Shown: positions 25,503-40,309, counted from the first letter of the stretch. The stretch: DNA of 64,000 nucleotides from Methylotenera versatilis 7 (GCF_000799165.1 NZ_JUGF01000001.1:806001-870000), one strand, 5' to 3'. The notes: generated by a model not told the origin, from the sequence alone. Program-made: numbers and translations.

Positions 25503-26198
25503 ATGAACGATAAGCCTATTAACGATAAGCAAGTCGTCGCGATACATGCCGCGAACTATGTTAAAAATGGCATGCTGGTTGGCTTAGGAACAGGATCTAC
25601 CGCCAACTACTTTATTGAAGAACTGGCGCGCCGCCAGCTTGAAGAAAATCTAAATGTCACCACGATTGCCAGCTCAACTGTCAGCATGATAAAAGCGCAA
25701 AGTCTGGGTTTAAATGTCATTGCGCTGAACCAGGTTTCTGAGATTGATTTATATGTGGATGGCGCAGATGAAATCACACCGGATATGACACTACTGAAAG
25801 GCCGTGGCTATGATTTGGTGCTTGAGAAACTACTAGCAAAAGCAGCCAAACAGTTTTTAGTGGTAGCCGATAAAAGTAAATTAGTAGAGCGCATCGGCAC
25901 CAACTTTGTCATTCCTATTGAAGTCATGCCAATGGCATGGAAAACAGCTAAACGCAGTTTAGAAGCCATTGGTGGCGTAGGTGATTTGCGCCAGAATGTC
26001 GCTAAAGATGGCTTGACGGTTACCTCGCATGGCAGCCTAGTGCTGGATATGAGTTTTGATAAATCTATCTCAGAAGCACAATTAAACCAGCTGATTAATA
26101 ATACGCCTGGCGTGGTAGAGCATGGTATTTTCTGTGGGCTTGCCAGCGGCATACTCATTGCAGAAAACGGCAATGTTACTGAAGAATACTGGAAATAG
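25503..26198 (+). CDS. rpiA: Ribose-5-phosphate isomerase A
   Basis: 231 residues. The phosphate-binding GLGTGSTANYFIEEL motif and the active-site DGADEI motif are present, as is LKGRG (in TLLKGRGYDLVLEKLLAKAA). It interconverts ribulose-5-phosphate and ribose-5-phosphate in the pentose phosphate pathway, and in methylotrophs also feeds the ribulose monophosphate cycle. The ATG at 25503 is preceded by GAGGAG at 25487-25492; the upstream in-frame TTG overlaps that site and is not the start. Confidence 0.96.
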   Translation: MNDKPINDKQVVAIHAANYVKNGMLVGLGTGSTANYFIEELARRQLEENLNVTTIASSTVSMIKAQSLGLNVIALNQVSEIDLYVDGADEITPDMTLLKGRGYDLVLEKLLAKAAKQFLVVADKSKLVERIGTNFVIPIEVMPMAWKTAKRSLEAIGGVGDLRQNVAKDGLTVTSHGSLVLDMSFDKSISEAQLNQLINNTPGVVEHGIFCGLASGILIAENGNVTEEYWK

Positions 26199-26225
26199 CT
26201 TTTGCTAACGCTTAAGGCTGCATTA

Positions 26226-27704
26226 ATGCGATATCCTCGCCCTATTTTCAGCGCAACACCATTAGCATTTTTACTCTCCTTTTTACTGTTAATCACCGCC
26301 TGCAATAAAACAGATGATGATACTAAGATCATTATTGAGCCGGCATCTAATGCAAAAAAAAACAAGGTAGTCACTTTTGTCACCCTCAATAGTCCCAACA
26401 CTTATTATGTAGACGGCAATAAAGAGTTTGCAGGACTTGAGTACGATTTGGCTACATTATTTGTGAAGGATTTGGGTAATGACACGCAATTGAAACTGAT
26501 TGTTGCCAATAATATTAATCAGGTTATTTCTACCATATTAAAACATAAAGCCGATATTGCTGCGGCTGACGTAACGGTTACAAAAGACCGCAAAGAGTTA
26601 ATTGATTTTTCGGTTGATTATCAAGATGTGCAGCAATTAGTTGTTTATAACATTGAAAAAAACAAAGCAGAGCAGAAAAAACCACCAAAACAATTAAAAG
26701 ATTTAGTCGGTCTACACATTTCATTACCTGCAAATTCCAGCTTTGTAGAACGCTTAAGCAAACTGCAAACCACCGAACCAGGTTTAATGTGGGAAGAACA
26801 CCTGCATGTTGGATCAGAGGAGTTATTACAAGAGCTTGAACGCGGTGAGATTGATTACACCATTGCTGATAGTCATTTGGTTTCTATCATGCAAAATTAC
26901 TACCCTCAGTTGGGCGTCGCGTTTGCGCTTGGCGAGCCAGAAAAAATTGCATGGGCGATGCCTAAAAACAGAAACCCCGAGCTGCAACAGAAAGTGAATG
27001 CTTTTTTTAATCGAATTAAAAAAGATGGCACTTTGCGTAATTTACTGGATCGCTATCACGGCAATGTAAAACGCTTAAAACCGGTGGATATTCAAACTTT
27101 TTTAATTCGCAGTCGTACCTTGTTGCCTAAATACAAACGGCTTTTCCAGCAAGCGCAAGAAGTAACCGATTTAGATTGGCGTCTAATCGCCGCACTTAGT
27201 TATCAGGAGTCGCATTGGGATACATTCAACACCTCTCCTACCAACGTTCGTGGCTTGATGATGTTAACGGAAAGCACCGCCGACTTGATGAAAGTGACAG
27301 ATAGATTAGACCCCAAGCAGAGCATTACTGCGGGTGCAAAATATATCAACATGCTAAAAGAAACGATTCCTGAGCGCGTGCCAGAACCTGATCGCACTTA
27401 TATGGCATTAGCCTCATACAACATTGGCTACGCGCATGTAGAAGATGCGCGCGTGTTAGCACAGCGTTTAAAATTAGACCCGAACCGCTGGGCAGATGTG
27501 AAAAAAACCTTGCCTATGCTGAGCAATCCAACCTATTACGTGAATGCAAAATATGGCTACTGCGGCTGTGGTCAGCCCGTTGTTTTTGTCGAATCCATTC
27601 GCAGTTATTACAATATCTTAGCGCGCTTTGAACCGGGTTATGACGCTGATGAGAACAGCTTTAAAATCGCCAGTGCCGATAATTTTAAAGGTGGCGATTT
27701 TTAA
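26226..27704 (+). CDS. mltF: Membrane-bound lytic murein transglycosylase F
   Basis: About 492 residues. Lipoprotein signal with lipobox ITAC in the stretch SFLLLITACNKTD, so it is anchored in the outer membrane. Then a periplasmic substrate-binding-like domain (about residues 45-285) and a C-terminal SLT lytic transglycosylase domain with the catalytic Glu in ALSYQESHWD and the ASYNIGYAHVEDAR block. It cleaves peptidoglycan to 1,6-anhydromuropeptides. I chose the ATG at 26226 since it gives a clean signal peptide; the in-frame TTG at 26202 has nothing to recommend it. It follows rpiA by 27 nt. Confidence 0.92.
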   Translation: MRYPRPIFSATPLAFLLSFLLLITACNKTDDDTKIIIEPASNAKKNKVVTFVTLNSPNTYYVDGNKEFAGLEYDLATLFVKDLGNDTQLKLIVANNINQVISTILKHKADIAAADVTVTKDRKELIDFSVDYQDVQQLVVYNIEKNKAEQKKPPKQLKDLVGLHISLPANSSFVERLSKLQTTEPGLMWEEHLHVGSEELLQELERGEIDYTIADSHLVSIMQNYYPQLGVAFALGEPEKIAWAMPKNRNPELQQKVNAFFNRIKKDGTLRNLLDRYHGNVKRLKPVDIQTFLIRSRTLLPKYKRLFQQAQEVTDLDWRLIAALSYQESHWDTFNTSPTNVRGLMMLTESTADLMKVTDRLDPKQSITAGAKYINMLKETIPERVPEPDRTYMALASYNIGYAHVEDARVLAQRLKLDPNRWADVKKTLPMLSNPTYYVNAKYGYCGCGQPVVFVESIRSYYNILARFEPGYDADENSFKIASADNFKGGDF

Positions 27705-27722
27705 AGTGATTAACTTAAACTA

Positions 27723-27745
27723 GCTGAGCTATTCAATAGCTCAGC
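27723..27745. terminator. Hairpin between convergent mltF and serS
   Basis: A perfect 10-bp stem GCTGAGCTAT/ATAGCTCAGC with a 3-nt loop, placed between two convergent genes. There is no real T-run on either side, so it may act as an mRNA 3-prime end stabiliser or a weak terminator. Confidence 0.5.
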
Positions 27746-27755
27746 CAATGTAAAA

Positions 27756-30378
<2,623 letters not shown>

Positions 30379-30471
30379 TTATTTTCTCTTTGATTTGAAG
30401 GATTTGAGGTTGAAGTTTACAACTTTAATGTAGAGTTTGCCGTCACGTGACTAAGAAGATACCTTAAAATC

Positions 30472-31107
30472 TCACTCACTTACTACATCGGCACCTTTGG
30501 GTGGAATAAATAAAAAGGCTGAGGCTTGCAGGATAGGGTTTCGCTCAACCGCATCAAAAGTAATGAGCGTGATGTGATTAAAGCTATCGTGGAGTTCCAT
30601 TTTACGCAAACTTTCACCATTAAAGCCCAGCAAAACGCGCTCAAATCCACTCTCTTTATCTTTGGGCAGCGCCAAAACCCAAGTTAAACCATCTTTACGT
30701 ACTGCATTTTTAATCGTAAAACTTTTTTCTACAGCATCGCCACCAGCCAATAAAGCAGCCGGGCTAGAACCTAATGCTTTGCTCAATTCGCGAATAGTGA
30801 CTTGCTGCAAATCCGTATCATACAAAAATACTTGTTTGCCATCGCTGATAATTTGCTGTTCATACGGCTTTGAGTAATCCCAGCGAAACTTGTTGGGACG
30901 TTGCAATTGCATCGAACCTTGTACTTCTTGAATTTTTCGGCCTTGCGTATCAGTGACCACTTGGCTAAAGTTCGCGCGCATCGCATTCGTATTATTGAAA
31001 AAATCGCTCAGGCTAGCTACGCCATCAGCCAGTGCAGCCTGCGAAACTGCCATTTGTGAAGCGATGAATAAACCTGTTACTACTATTTTTTTAATCAATT
31101 GATGCAT
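30472..31107 (-). CDS. lolA: Outer-membrane lipoprotein carrier protein LolA
   Basis: 211 residues from the ATG at 31107. Signal peptide ([25 protein letters not shown]), then the LolA half-barrel: [20 protein letters not shown], the strand [21 protein letters not shown], and [15 protein letters not shown]. It carries lipoproteins across the periplasm from LolCDE to LolB. The longer reading frame to 31182 only overlaps ftsK. With this start it overlaps the end of ftsK by 17 nt, so translation is probably coupled. Confidence 0.93.
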   Translation of the reverse strand: MHQLIKKIVVTGLFIASQMAVSQAALADGVASLSDFFNNTNAMRANFSQVVTDTQGRKIQEVQGSMQLQRPNKFRWDYSKPYEQQIISDGKQVFLYDTDLQQVTIRELSKALGSSPAALLAGGDAVEKSFTIKNAVRKDGLTWVLALPKDKESGFERVLLGFNGESLRKMELHDSFNHITLITFDAVERNPILQASAFLFIPPKGADVVSE

Positions 31108-33403
31108 TACCTTTTGCCAACACCTCTCTGTTACCGTTGCTTTGCATGGCCGAAACCAAGCCTGCGCGCTCCATGTCTTCAATCAACCTTGCCGCACGGT
31201 TATAACCTATTCTAAGTTGACGCTGAACCGATGAAATACTGGCGCGGCGACTGGTTAACACAATATTCACCGCCTCATCGTACAGCGGATCTTTTTCTGC
31301 GCCATTGTCGCTACTGAACTCACCCGCTTCACTACCGCCTTCAGTTTCATTAGTCAAAATGCCTTCTATATAGTTCGGCTCGCCCAAGGCTTTAAGATGA
31401 TTAACCACTTGATGCACTTCGTGATCGCTAACAAACGCGCCATGAATCCGCATCGGATAACCTGTGCCAGGCGGCATGTAAAGCATATCGCCCTGACCTA
31501 ACAACGCTTCAGCACCCATTTGATCTAAAATCGTGCGTGAGTCGATTTTGCTGGATACTTGAAATGCTACACGTGTCGGGATATTGGCTTTGATTAAACC
31601 GGTAATCACGTCCACTGACGGGCGTTGCGTTGCCAGTACCAAGTGAATGCCAGAAGCACGCGCTTTTTGTGCCAAACGTGCAATTAACTCTTCCACTTTC
31701 TTACCCACTACCATCATCAAATCGGCCAATTCATCAATCATCACCACAATCATCGGCATTTCTTCCAATGGCTCTGGTTCATCTGGTGTTAAGCTGAATG
31801 GGTGCGGAATTTTTTCGCCAGCTTTTTCGGCTTCTTTAATTTTCTGGTTGTAGCCGGCCAGATTACGTACGCCCAGCATAGACATCAGTTTATAGCGGCG
31901 CTCCATCTCGGCCACGCACCAGTTCAGCGCATTAGCGGCTTGGCGCATATCAGTTACCACTGGCGCCAATAAATGCGGAATACCTTCATAGACCGAAAGC
32001 TCCAGCATCTTGGGGTCAATCAAAATCATGCGTACTTTGCTGGGTTCAGATTTATATAGCAAGCTCAAAATCAAGGCGTTAATCGCCACCGATTTACCCG
32101 AACCAGTCGTACCCGCTACCAACACATGCGGCATTTTGGCTAAATCAGCCACAACTGGCTTGCCTGCAATATCTTTACCCATAGCGATTGCCAATGGCGA
32201 ATGCATCTCGGCATACACCTGACTACCCATGATTTCAGATAAAAACACGATTTGGCGTTTTGGATTAGGGATTTCCAAACCCATACAGCTTTTGCCCGGT
32301 ATCGTTTCGACCACGCGAATACTCACCACAGACAGTGCGCGAGCTAAATCACGCGCCAGATTGGTAATCTGGCTACCTTTAACACCAGCCGCCGGTTCTA
32401 GTTCAAAACGCGTAATGACTGGACCAGGTTGTGCAGACAGCACTTTTACCTCAATACCAAAATCCATTAACTTGCGTTCAATCAGCCTGGAAGTAAAGTC
32501 TAGCGTTTCTGCAGAAGGCAAATCAACTGTATTGTTGGCAACATCCAGCAAATGTAATGGCGGCAGGCTGGAATCCATATCTGTCGCAAATAGCGTGGTT
32601 TGTTTCTCTTTTTGCACGCGCTCGCTTTGTGCGATTTCAACGATTGGCGCTTTAATTTCGACTGGTGCGCGGTCTTCAGTACGTTTGCGCTCTGCCTCAA
32701 CAAACTCTTCACGTTTCTGCACCACTACTTTGCCCGCTTTTCTGTCTTGCCAATCGTGATATTTATTAATCGACCAATCGTAAGCAGCAATCAGGTTTTT
32801 ACCCAATTTTTCGGTAATCATAATCCACGACCAGCCCGTGAATAAGCTAAAACCGACTGCAAACAGAGATAGCAATATCATGGTAGAGCCTGCGAAACCA
32901 AACATACTGCGCAATGCGCCATCTACCGCATTACCCAACATACCACCGCTAATCAATGGCAAAGTTGCTGGCAAGGTAATGAAATGTCCCGCTTCTAAGG
33001 CACAAGAGGAAACTAATAGTAAGAAAAAACCGACTAAATTGAATAGTAAAAATGGACGCTCTGAGATGGTTAACTCTAAACGCAAATACACCAGCCACAT
33101 GCTATAAAAGGCTAAAATTACCCACCACCATGCTGAAAACCCAAATAAATACAGCAACATATCGGCAATCCAAGCACCAACTGCACCACCTGCATTTTGA
33201 ACGATAGCGTTGTCAGAAGCCATGTGTGACCACGAAGGATCCTGGTTATCATAACTCACCAGAATCACAGCAAGATACAAACCGACCAATACCAAACCCA
33301 GCCACCATGCCTCGCGCACCAAGCTGGCTCCGTGTTGTTGCGATGGACTAGGCGGTGCTTGTAGACGGCCATTCACGGCCGAGGATTTTTTATTAAAAAA
33401 CAA
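31091..33403 (-). CDS. ftsK: DNA translocase FtsK
   Basis: About 770 residues. Four N-terminal membrane segments, a short linker, then the alpha/beta RecA-like motor with Walker A GTTGSGKS and Walker [13 protein letters not shown], and a C-terminal gamma winged helix ([29 protein letters not shown]) that reads KOPS sequences. It pumps chromosome dimers apart at the septum and activates XerCD. Start choice: the TTG at 33403 has AAGG at good spacing; an in-frame ATG at 33466 would add 21 residues of unlikely, low-complexity sequence. The linker is short compared with E. coli FtsK, as is common in betaproteobacteria. Confidence 0.93.
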   Translation of the reverse strand: MFFNKKSSAVNGRLQAPPSPSQQHGASLVREAWWLGLVLVGLYLAVILVSYDNQDPSWSHMASDNAIVQNAGGAVGAWIADMLLYLFGFSAWWWVILAFYSMWLVYLRLELTISERPFLLFNLVGFFLLLVSSCALEAGHFITLPATLPLISGGMLGNAVDGALRSMFGFAGSTMILLSLFAVGFSLFTGWSWIMITEKLGKNLIAAYDWSINKYHDWQDRKAGKVVVQKREEFVEAERKRTEDRAPVEIKAPIVEIAQSERVQKEKQTTLFATDMDSSLPPLHLLDVANNTVDLPSAETLDFTSRLIERKLMDFGIEVKVLSAQPGPVITRFELEPAAGVKGSQITNLARDLARALSVVSIRVVETIPGKSCMGLEIPNPKRQIVFLSEIMGSQVYAEMHSPLAIAMGKDIAGKPVVADLAKMPHVLVAGTTGSGKSVAINALILSLLYKSEPSKVRMILIDPKMLELSVYEGIPHLLAPVVTDMRQAANALNWCVAEMERRYKLMSMLGVRNLAGYNQKIKEAEKAGEKIPHPFSLTPDEPEPLEEMPMIVVMIDELADLMMVVGKKVEELIARLAQKARASGIHLVLATQRPSVDVITGLIKANIPTRVAFQVSSKIDSRTILDQMGAEALLGQGDMLYMPPGTGYPMRIHGAFVSDHEVHQVVNHLKALGEPNYIEGILTNETEGGSEAGEFSSDNGAEKDPLYDEAVNIVLTSRRASISSVQRQLRIGYNRAARLIEDMERAGLVSAMQSNGNREVLAKGNASID

Positions 33404-33556
33404 ACTGTTACAAACCTTATGATAATGAGAGAATTTTTTATTTATTATAACAAAATCAAATTGCACAAAGCATGTCTATACAATTAATATTAAGCAAACT
33501 AACATTACACATATTAATTCAGTTGATTAAGCATTTATTGACCAAAGGAGCATCAC

Positions 33557-34021
33557 ATGGATATTGGAATTAAAGAACAAGATAGAAAAGCGATTGCGGA
33601 AGGCTTATCACACCTATTAGCTGACACTTATAGCCTGTATTTAAAAACGCATTACTTCCATTGGAACGTAACGGGCCCAATGTTCAATACGCTGCATTTG
33701 ATGTTTGAAACCCAATATAATGAACTTTGGTTGGCTACAGACCTCATTGCCGAGCGCATTCGTTCTTTAGATGTATTTGCACCAGGCACTTACAGCCAAT
33801 TCGCCGAATTATCTTCTATTAAAGAATCCGCTGGTGTGCCAAAAGCCAACGATATGATTGCAGAACTCGTTGCTGGACATGAAGCAGTCTGCCGCACTGC
33901 ACGCAGCGTATTCCCTGCTTCTGATAAGGCTTCCGATGAAGCGACGGCGGATTTATTAACACAACGTTTGCAGCTGCATGAAAAAACAGCCTGGATGCTA
34001 AGAAGCCTTTTAGAAAAATAA
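33557..34021 (+). CDS. dps: Dps-family ferritin-like DNA-protection protein
   Basis: 154 residues. The inter-subunit ferroxidase ligands are visible as [13 protein letters not shown] and [23 protein letters not shown] (His, Asp, Glu). It forms a dodecamer that stores iron, consumes hydrogen peroxide and in many species coats DNA. The short N-terminus has only two lysines, so DNA binding may be weak. Strong RBS AAAGGAG upstream of the ATG. It is divergent from ftsK and upstream of trxB. Confidence 0.92.
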   Translation: MDIGIKEQDRKAIAEGLSHLLADTYSLYLKTHYFHWNVTGPMFNTLHLMFETQYNELWLATDLIAERIRSLDVFAPGTYSQFAELSSIKESAGVPKANDMIAELVAGHEAVCRTARSVFPASDKASDEATADLLTQRLQLHEKTAWMLRSLLEK

Positions 34022-34090
34022 CGCGCTAAAAATTAATATTAATGCAATAAGCTTGCTTGAAAAAGCAGGCGTTCAACCTTACCTTAATAA

Positions 34091-35071
<981 letters not shown>

Positions 35072-35126
35072 ATTAATCTAATTACTTAACATAGAATCAA
35101 GGCAATTTTTAATCGATGATGACACC

Positions 35127-35843
35127 ATGGCAAAACCTAAACCATCATCGATTAAAAATCAGTCACTAACACCAAAACCACTGGCGAAAAATAAAGTCGC
35201 GCTAAACGCAATACCGCTCACAAAAGCCGAAGCAAAAGCCATTAAGAATGAGCTTACGCAACTTAACTTAGCAAAACAAGAAGCATTAAAAAATCAGCAG
35301 AAAATTGCTGAGACACCCGCCACAGAACAAGACAAACACTTATTTCTAGAGGCCGTTAAGAACGCGCGCCCTTTAAATACAGAACCGCAGCACTCCGAAA
35401 AATCCTACCCAAAACCTGTCCCCAAACAATTTATACGCGATGAAAAACAAGCCCTTAGAGATAGCCTAAGTGACGACTTTTACCCTGCGCACGAACTGGA
35501 AAGCGGCGAAGAACTGCTTTATCTGCGCACAGGCCAATCGCCCAGTATTTTAAGCAAACTGCGTCGCGGCTTTTGGGTGGTACAAGCACAAATCGATTTA
35601 CATGGATTGATTTCGGACGAAGCACGTGAATATGTAGCAGAGTTTTTAAGCAGCTGCAAAAAACGCAATATCCGTTGCGTGCGCATCGTGCATGGTAAAG
35701 GCCTAGGTTCACGCAACCGCGAACCGGTGCTGAAACATAAACTGCGCAACTGGTTAATGCAAAGAGATGAAGTGATTGCCTATGCGCAAGCTAAGCCTGA
35801 GGATGGTGGCAGTGGCGCGGTGATTGTTTTGTTGAAAGCTTAG
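35127..35843 (+). CDS. Smr-domain protein
   Basis: 238 residues. A Lys-rich, low-complexity N-terminal half (about 1-110), then a C-terminal Smr domain with the DLHG motif (QIDLHGLISDEAREYVAEF), the HGKG motif (VRIVHGKGLGSR) and the terminal GGSGAVIVLLK strand. Smr domains are nucleases acting on branched DNA or on ribosomes and RNA. In proteobacteria such stand-alone Smr proteins are SmrA/SmrB-like; SmrB cuts mRNA at collided ribosomes. I cannot say which role applies here. It starts 55 nt after trxB. Confidence 0.88.
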   Translation: MAKPKPSSIKNQSLTPKPLAKNKVALNAIPLTKAEAKAIKNELTQLNLAKQEALKNQQKIAETPATEQDKHLFLEAVKNARPLNTEPQHSEKSYPKPVPKQFIRDEKQALRDSLSDDFYPAHELESGEELLYLRTGQSPSILSKLRRGFWVVQAQIDLHGLISDEAREYVAEFLSSCKKRNIRCVRIVHGKGLGSRNREPVLKHKLRNWLMQRDEVIAYAQAKPEDGGSGAVIVLLKA

Positions 35844-35862
35844 ATAAATAGAAAGATTGAAT

Positions 35863-36564
35863 ATGTTAGAAAATAAAAAAACCAATTTTTTCATAACTTT
35901 CACTATTGTTTTGATAGTTATTCTTCTCCTAGCTCCAATTTTCTTTTATGTACTCAAATTTGGAAACACACTCTCTAAATCTCAAGATATATGGGGAGAA
36001 TTTGGCTCTTATGTATCTGGTATTTATTCACCCTTGTTATCATTTTTTACATTAATTGTGTTGTACTCACAACTTAAAGTACAAAGAATCACGAATGAAA
36101 TTCATAAAAATATTAGTAAATCTAATGAAGATAGAGCTTTTGTTGAGGAAGCAAAAAAAGATGCGAGAAAATATCTTATAGATTTAAAAGCAGAGATTTC
36201 TAAAATGCAATCTGATAACAACCCTTTTTATAAAGATTTGACATCAAACTTCACATACCGAACAATCGAAGAGCTGAAAAGCCCAGAATTACATGCAATA
36301 GCTGTTAATTTGGATAGGGATAATCCAAACGTTTTGCTTAATTGGCAAAACTTTTACACGGCTTTCATGCGCCTAAAAGCAAAAATAGAATATCCATATG
36401 AACATAATTTTAGCATCATTAAAAATGAAGCATTACTGGTACTACAATATAAAGGGTGTGTAGCCTTAGACAATCTTTTATATTGCTACATCAAAGGTAG
36501 TATCAACTATCATTACGAATACAGTGATTTTGGTATTGCGACTTGCAATCAACATGTATCATAA
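35863..36564 (+). CDS. AT-rich membrane protein, resembles putative phage abortive-infection proteins
   Basis: 233 residues. Two N-terminal membrane helices ([22 protein letters not shown] and [16 protein letters not shown]), a coiled-coil stretch (about 75-120) and a helical C-terminal cytosolic domain ([28 protein letters not shown]). The pattern of an FGSYVSG-type loop before the second helix and then a coiled coil looks like the putative abortive-infection (PF16872-like) family; this is a weak resemblance. The gene is clearly more AT-rich than its neighbours and uses many AAA, ATT and TTA codons, suggesting recent acquisition. Its stop overlaps the convergent DUF1348 stop by 6 nt. Confidence 0.6.
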   Translation: MLENKKTNFFITFTIVLIVILLLAPIFFYVLKFGNTLSKSQDIWGEFGSYVSGIYSPLLSFFTLIVLYSQLKVQRITNEIHKNISKSNEDRAFVEEAKKDARKYLIDLKAEISKMQSDNNPFYKDLTSNFTYRTIEELKSPELHAIAVNLDRDNPNVLLNWQNFYTAFMRLKAKIEYPYEHNFSIIKNEALLVLQYKGCVALDNLLYCYIKGSINYHYEYSDFGIATCNQHVS

Positions 36565-37038
36565 ACCCAACTCACTTAAACTCGCATGCTCATCTGGTCT
36601 GCGGCCTAGCGGCCAGAAGAATTTTCTGTCACTTTCTTTAATCGGTAAATCGTTAATACTGGCGTAGCGCAATTCCATTAAACCATTGGCATCAAATTGC
36701 CAGTTTTCGTTGCCGTATGAACGAAACCAATTGCCAGCATCGTCGTGCCATTCATAGGCAAAGCGCACAGCGATGCGGTTGTCGTCAAATGCCCATAATT
36801 CTTTAATCAGCCGATAATCCCGCTCTTTGGCCCATTTGCGGGTTAAGAATTCCACAATTTGCGCACGACCTTTGGGAAACTCTGCGCGGTTACGCCATTG
36901 CGAATCCTGCGTGTACACCATTGAAACACGTTGCGGATCACGGCTGTTCCAGCCATCTTCTGCCAAACGCACTTTTTGAATCGCGGTTTCACGCGAGAAT
37001 GGTGGTAAAGGTGGTTTAGTTTCAGTATTTTCTGACAT
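36559..37038 (-). CDS. DUF1348 family, NTF2-like small protein
   Basis: 159 residues from the ATG at 37038, chosen because AAGGAG precedes it. A SnoaL/NTF2-like alpha+beta barrel with the DUF1348 features [33 protein letters not shown] and [10 protein letters not shown]. Members of this fold bind small hydrophobic ligands or act as isomerases, but DUF1348 has no established function. It lies 75 nt downstream of the ABC exporter and may be read with it. Confidence 0.85.
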   Translation of the reverse strand: MSENTETKPPLPPFSRETAIQKVRLAEDGWNSRDPQRVSMVYTQDSQWRNRAEFPKGRAQIVEFLTRKWAKERDYRLIKELWAFDDNRIAVRFAYEWHDDAGNWFRSYGNENWQFDANGLMELRYASINDLPIKESDRKFFWPLGRRPDEHASLSELGL

Positions 37039-37113
37039 TTCAATCTCCTTCAAAAAATTAATATGATGGGATACAGTGCAAGGCGCACGGAACAATGTGC
37101 TTATAAATAGACT

Positions 37114-38958
37114 TTATTGCTCACCCAAAAAACCGCCGCTTTGATGCGTCCATAGGCTGGCATACAAGCCGCCCAATTGCAGCAATTCGGCATGACTGCC
37201 CTCTTCTATGATTTTGCCGTTATCCAGCACAATCAATCTATCCATCGCGGCGATGGTGGAAAGTCTATGCGCAATCGCAACCACAGTTTTACCTTGCATC
37301 AGATTATAAAGACTGGCCTGAATCACGGTTTCCACCTCACTATCCAGCGCGCTAGTGGCTTCATCCAGTAATAGAATCGGCGCATCTTTTAACATCACGC
37401 GTGCAATAGCGATGCGTTGGCGTTGCCCGCCAGACAGTTTTACACCTCGCTCACCCACATGCGCATCGTAACCAGTTCTGCCTTTTACATCACTTAAATT
37501 CAGTATAAATTCATGCGCTTCTGCACGTTTGGCGGCGGCGACCATTTCTGCTTCTGTGGCATCCGGACGACCGTATAAGATATTGTCACGCACGCTACGA
37601 TGCAGTAATGAAGTATCTTGCGTCACCATACCGATTTTTTCGCGCAAGCTATTTTGTGTCACGGCATTAATATTTTGATTATCAATCAGAATCGCGCCAT
37701 TCTCCACTTCATAAAAGCGCAACAGTAAATTCACAATAGTAGACTTTCCAGCGCCGGAACGCCCGACCAAGCCCACTTTTTCACCCGGTTTAATGGTTAA
37801 GTTAAGTGCTTTTAATACGGTTTTTTTGTTAGCAGTTTGCTTCTCGCTGTTGTAACCAAAATCCACCGCATCAAATTTTACTTCACCTTGTTTGACGGCT
37901 AGCGGGTTTGCATTTGCTGCATCAATGATTTTATTCTGCGTGGTCAGTGTGCTAATCCCATCTTGCACTGTACCGATTTGCTCATACAGCGATGTCATTT
38001 CCCACATCACCCAGTGAGAAACGCCATTTAAACGCAGCGCCATTGCTGTAGCCGCCGCCAGCCCACCAACGGTGACTTCACCTTTGCTCCATAGCCATAA
38101 GGCCGTTAAGCTGGTAGCGATAATCAGCAGCATATTCAATAGGTGATTCACAATCTCTACCTGGCTCACCAAGCGCATTTGCCCATGTACGGTGCCTAAA
38201 AATTCATGCATGGCAGATCTTGCATAGCCCGCTTCGCGCCCTGCGTGTGAGAATAATTTAACTGTACTGATGTTGGTATACGCATCAGTTATTCGCCCTG
38301 TCATCAAGCTGCGCGCATCCGCCTGATTTTGCGAAAGCTTGCTTAAACGCGGCACAAAATAGCTGAGTGAGATGATGTAAGTGGCTAACCAAACCAAAAA
38401 TGGCAGCATGATGAGTGGATTAAAAAAGCCCACGATGGCGACCATACTGCCAAAATATACAATTACATACACCATGATATCGGCCACGATAAACCACACA
38501 TCGCGCACCGCCAGCGCGGTTTGCATGACTTTTGCCGACACGCGTCCAGCAAACTCATCCTGATAAAAACTCATGCTTTGATTCAACATCAACCGATGAA
38601 AATTCCAGCGCATGCGCATGGGGAAATTGCCTGCCAGAGTTTGGTGCTTGAATAGCGTTTGCAGCGCAATAAAAACCACGCTAAAAAGCAGAATAATCGA
38701 TAACCAGATTAGATGTTCGCCTTCGCGCACCCACAACTCTGCAGGCGGAATATTGCTTAACCAATCGACCAGTTTACCCATGATGGCAAACAACAAGGCT
38801 TCAAACGCGGCAATCAAACCTGTGAATAACGTCATGCCCGCCAGATAAGGGCGGAAACCTTCTGTACAGCCCCACGCAAACTGCCAAAAATTCTTGGGCG
38901 GTGTGGCGATCAGACGTTCAGAAAAAGGTGGACTGAGTTGTTCAAACCATTTAAACAT
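37114..38958 (-). CDS. ABC exporter half-transporter (membrane domain fused to ATPase)
   Basis: 614 residues. Six-helix type IV exporter membrane domain (about 1-340) followed by the nucleotide-binding domain: Walker A GRSGAGKST, Q-loop MVTQDTS, signature LSGGQRQRIAIARVML, Walker B APILLLDEATSALDSE, and H-loop AIAHRLSTI. The type covers MsbA-like lipid and drug exporters. No partner half-transporter is adjacent, so it likely works as a homodimer. Substrate not predictable from sequence. Confidence 0.9.
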   Translation of the reverse strand: MFKWFEQLSPPFSERLIATPPKNFWQFAWGCTEGFRPYLAGMTLFTGLIAAFEALLFAIMGKLVDWLSNIPPAELWVREGEHLIWLSIILLFSVVFIALQTLFKHQTLAGNFPMRMRWNFHRLMLNQSMSFYQDEFAGRVSAKVMQTALAVRDVWFIVADIMVYVIVYFGSMVAIVGFFNPLIMLPFLVWLATYIISLSYFVPRLSKLSQNQADARSLMTGRITDAYTNISTVKLFSHAGREAGYARSAMHEFLGTVHGQMRLVSQVEIVNHLLNMLLIIATSLTALWLWSKGEVTVGGLAAATAMALRLNGVSHWVMWEMTSLYEQIGTVQDGISTLTTQNKIIDAANANPLAVKQGEVKFDAVDFGYNSEKQTANKKTVLKALNLTIKPGEKVGLVGRSGAGKSTIVNLLLRFYEVENGAILIDNQNINAVTQNSLREKIGMVTQDTSLLHRSVRDNILYGRPDATEAEMVAAAKRAEAHEFILNLSDVKGRTGYDAHVGERGVKLSGGQRQRIAIARVMLKDAPILLLDEATSALDSEVETVIQASLYNLMQGKTVVAIAHRLSTIAAMDRLIVLDNGKIIEEGSHAELLQLGGLYASLWTHQSGGFLGEQ

Positions 38959-39128
38959 GCATTTTTACTTTTTGTTGTGATTGTGATGAAGAGTATTCTG
39001 ACCGTTTTTAATCATTTTTGAGTGTTAAGTTGTATCAATAGGATGATTAAAATAGGCTTTGGTTGCAAATAGTTGAAAGTACTTAATATTCAATTAACAG
39101 CAAAAAGCGACGCTGTGATGAATCAATC

Positions 39129-39623
39129 TCACTTACCGATTAACGTACAAACCGCTTCGGCTGCGATGCCTTCGCCGCGACCAGTAAAACCTAATTTTTC
39201 GGTGGTTGTGGCTTTAACATTGATTTGGCTAAGTTCAATTTGGCAATCGGCCGCAATATTGACGCACATTTGTGCAGTATGTGCAGAAAGTTTGGGTGCT
39301 TCGCAAATCACGGTGGCATCGATATTATTCACGGCGTAATTTTTAGTGTGTAATAACGCCACCACATGGCGCAATAACTGCCGTGAATCAATACCTTTGT
39401 AGCTGTTATCGGTAGGCGGAAAATGTTTACCGATATCGCCCAGTGCCGCCGCGCCTAGTAACGCATCGCATATCGCATGCAATAAAACATCCGCATCTGA
39501 ATGACCATCCAGACCTTTATTATGCGGAACATCGACACCGCCAATAATGCACTTTCTCCCAGTGACCAGTGCGTGCACATCAAAGCCATGACCGATACGT
39601 ATCACGAAACTATTAGTCATCAT
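39129..39623 (-). CDS. ispF: 2-C-methyl-D-erythritol 2,4-cyclodiphosphate synthase
   Basis: 164 residues. Metal-binding [30 protein letters not shown] and the C-terminal [19 protein letters not shown] are all typical. It catalyses the fifth step of the non-mevalonate isoprenoid pathway. Its ATG overlaps the ispD stop by 4 nt (ATGA), so the two are translationally coupled. A second in-frame ATG one codon later is also possible. Confidence 0.97.
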   Translation of the reverse strand: MMTNSFVIRIGHGFDVHALVTGRKCIIGGVDVPHNKGLDGHSDADVLLHAICDALLGAAALGDIGKHFPPTDNSYKGIDSRQLLRHVVALLHTKNYAVNNIDATVICEAPKLSAHTAQMCVNIAADCQIELSQINVKATTTEKLGFTGRGEGIAAEAVCTLIGK

Positions 39624-40309
39624 TGGGCTTCCTTGCTAAAAAGTGCTTCTAATAATATTAAATCTTGCGGATAAGTCACCTTTAAATTACGCAACTCACC
39701 TTGCACTAGCTTGGGGCTTAATCCTAACGCTTCAATTGCTTCAGCTTCATCGGTAACGCTGTCTTTAAATTGATGTAAAGCACTTTTTAAAGTACCGTAA
39801 CGAAACATTTGCGGCGTTTGTGCCTGCCATAAATTGGCACGCGGAATAGTCTGCTTCACTTGATGATTGGCAGCGGACTGTTTTAAGGTATCCGCTACGG
39901 GCAACGCCAGCAATCCACCGACAGCATCATTTTCTAATGTATCAATCAATTGGCTCAATAAGGCATGTGTTAAACCTGGCCTTGCTGCGTCATGCACCAG
40001 CACCCAATCATCTTCATGCAATTGCGGTGCAATGGCATGCAATGTATTCAGCACTGTTTCGGCTCTGGTTTTGCCGCCCGTATAATGCAAGTGCAGGCGA
40101 CTTTCTGGCTCTAACGTTAAACTACGCCAAAAATCATCTTCAGGATTCAGCGCTACGTGAATCGCTGCAATACGTGGGTGATTGAAAAAAACTTGAATGC
40201 TATGCGAAATCATTGGCTTACCACCTAGCGCAATGTATTGCTTAGGTAGCACATTTGCCATACGGTTACCAACGCCAGCCGCCGGAATAATTACATGAAA
40301 AAACGCCAT
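39620..40309 (-). CDS. ispD: 2-C-methyl-D-erythritol 4-phosphate cytidylyltransferase
   Basis: 229 residues. Nucleotide-binding [19 protein letters not shown] and the [10 protein letters not shown] motif identify it. It makes CDP-methylerythritol, two steps before ispF. I choose the ATG at 40309 over an in-frame TTG at 40333: a perfect TATAAT lies just 6 nt before the ATG, which suggests a leaderless message beginning at this ATG. Confidence 0.95.
   Translation of the reverse strand: MAFFHVIIPAAGVGNRMANVLPKQYIALGGKPMISHSIQVFFNHPRIAAIHVALNPEDDFWRSLTLEPESRLHLHYTGGKTRAETVLNTLHAIAPQLHEDDWVLVHDAARPGLTHALLSQLIDTLENDAVGGLLALPVADTLKQSAANHQVKQTIPRANLWQAQTPQMFRYGTLKSALHQFKDSVTDEAEAIEALGLSPKLVQGELRNLKVTYPQDLILLEALFSKEAQ

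Noticed and set aside
32229-32759. 176-codon plus-strand frame inside ftsK
   Set aside because: Antisense of the FtsK motor region; no RBS and Ser/Thr-rich composition.
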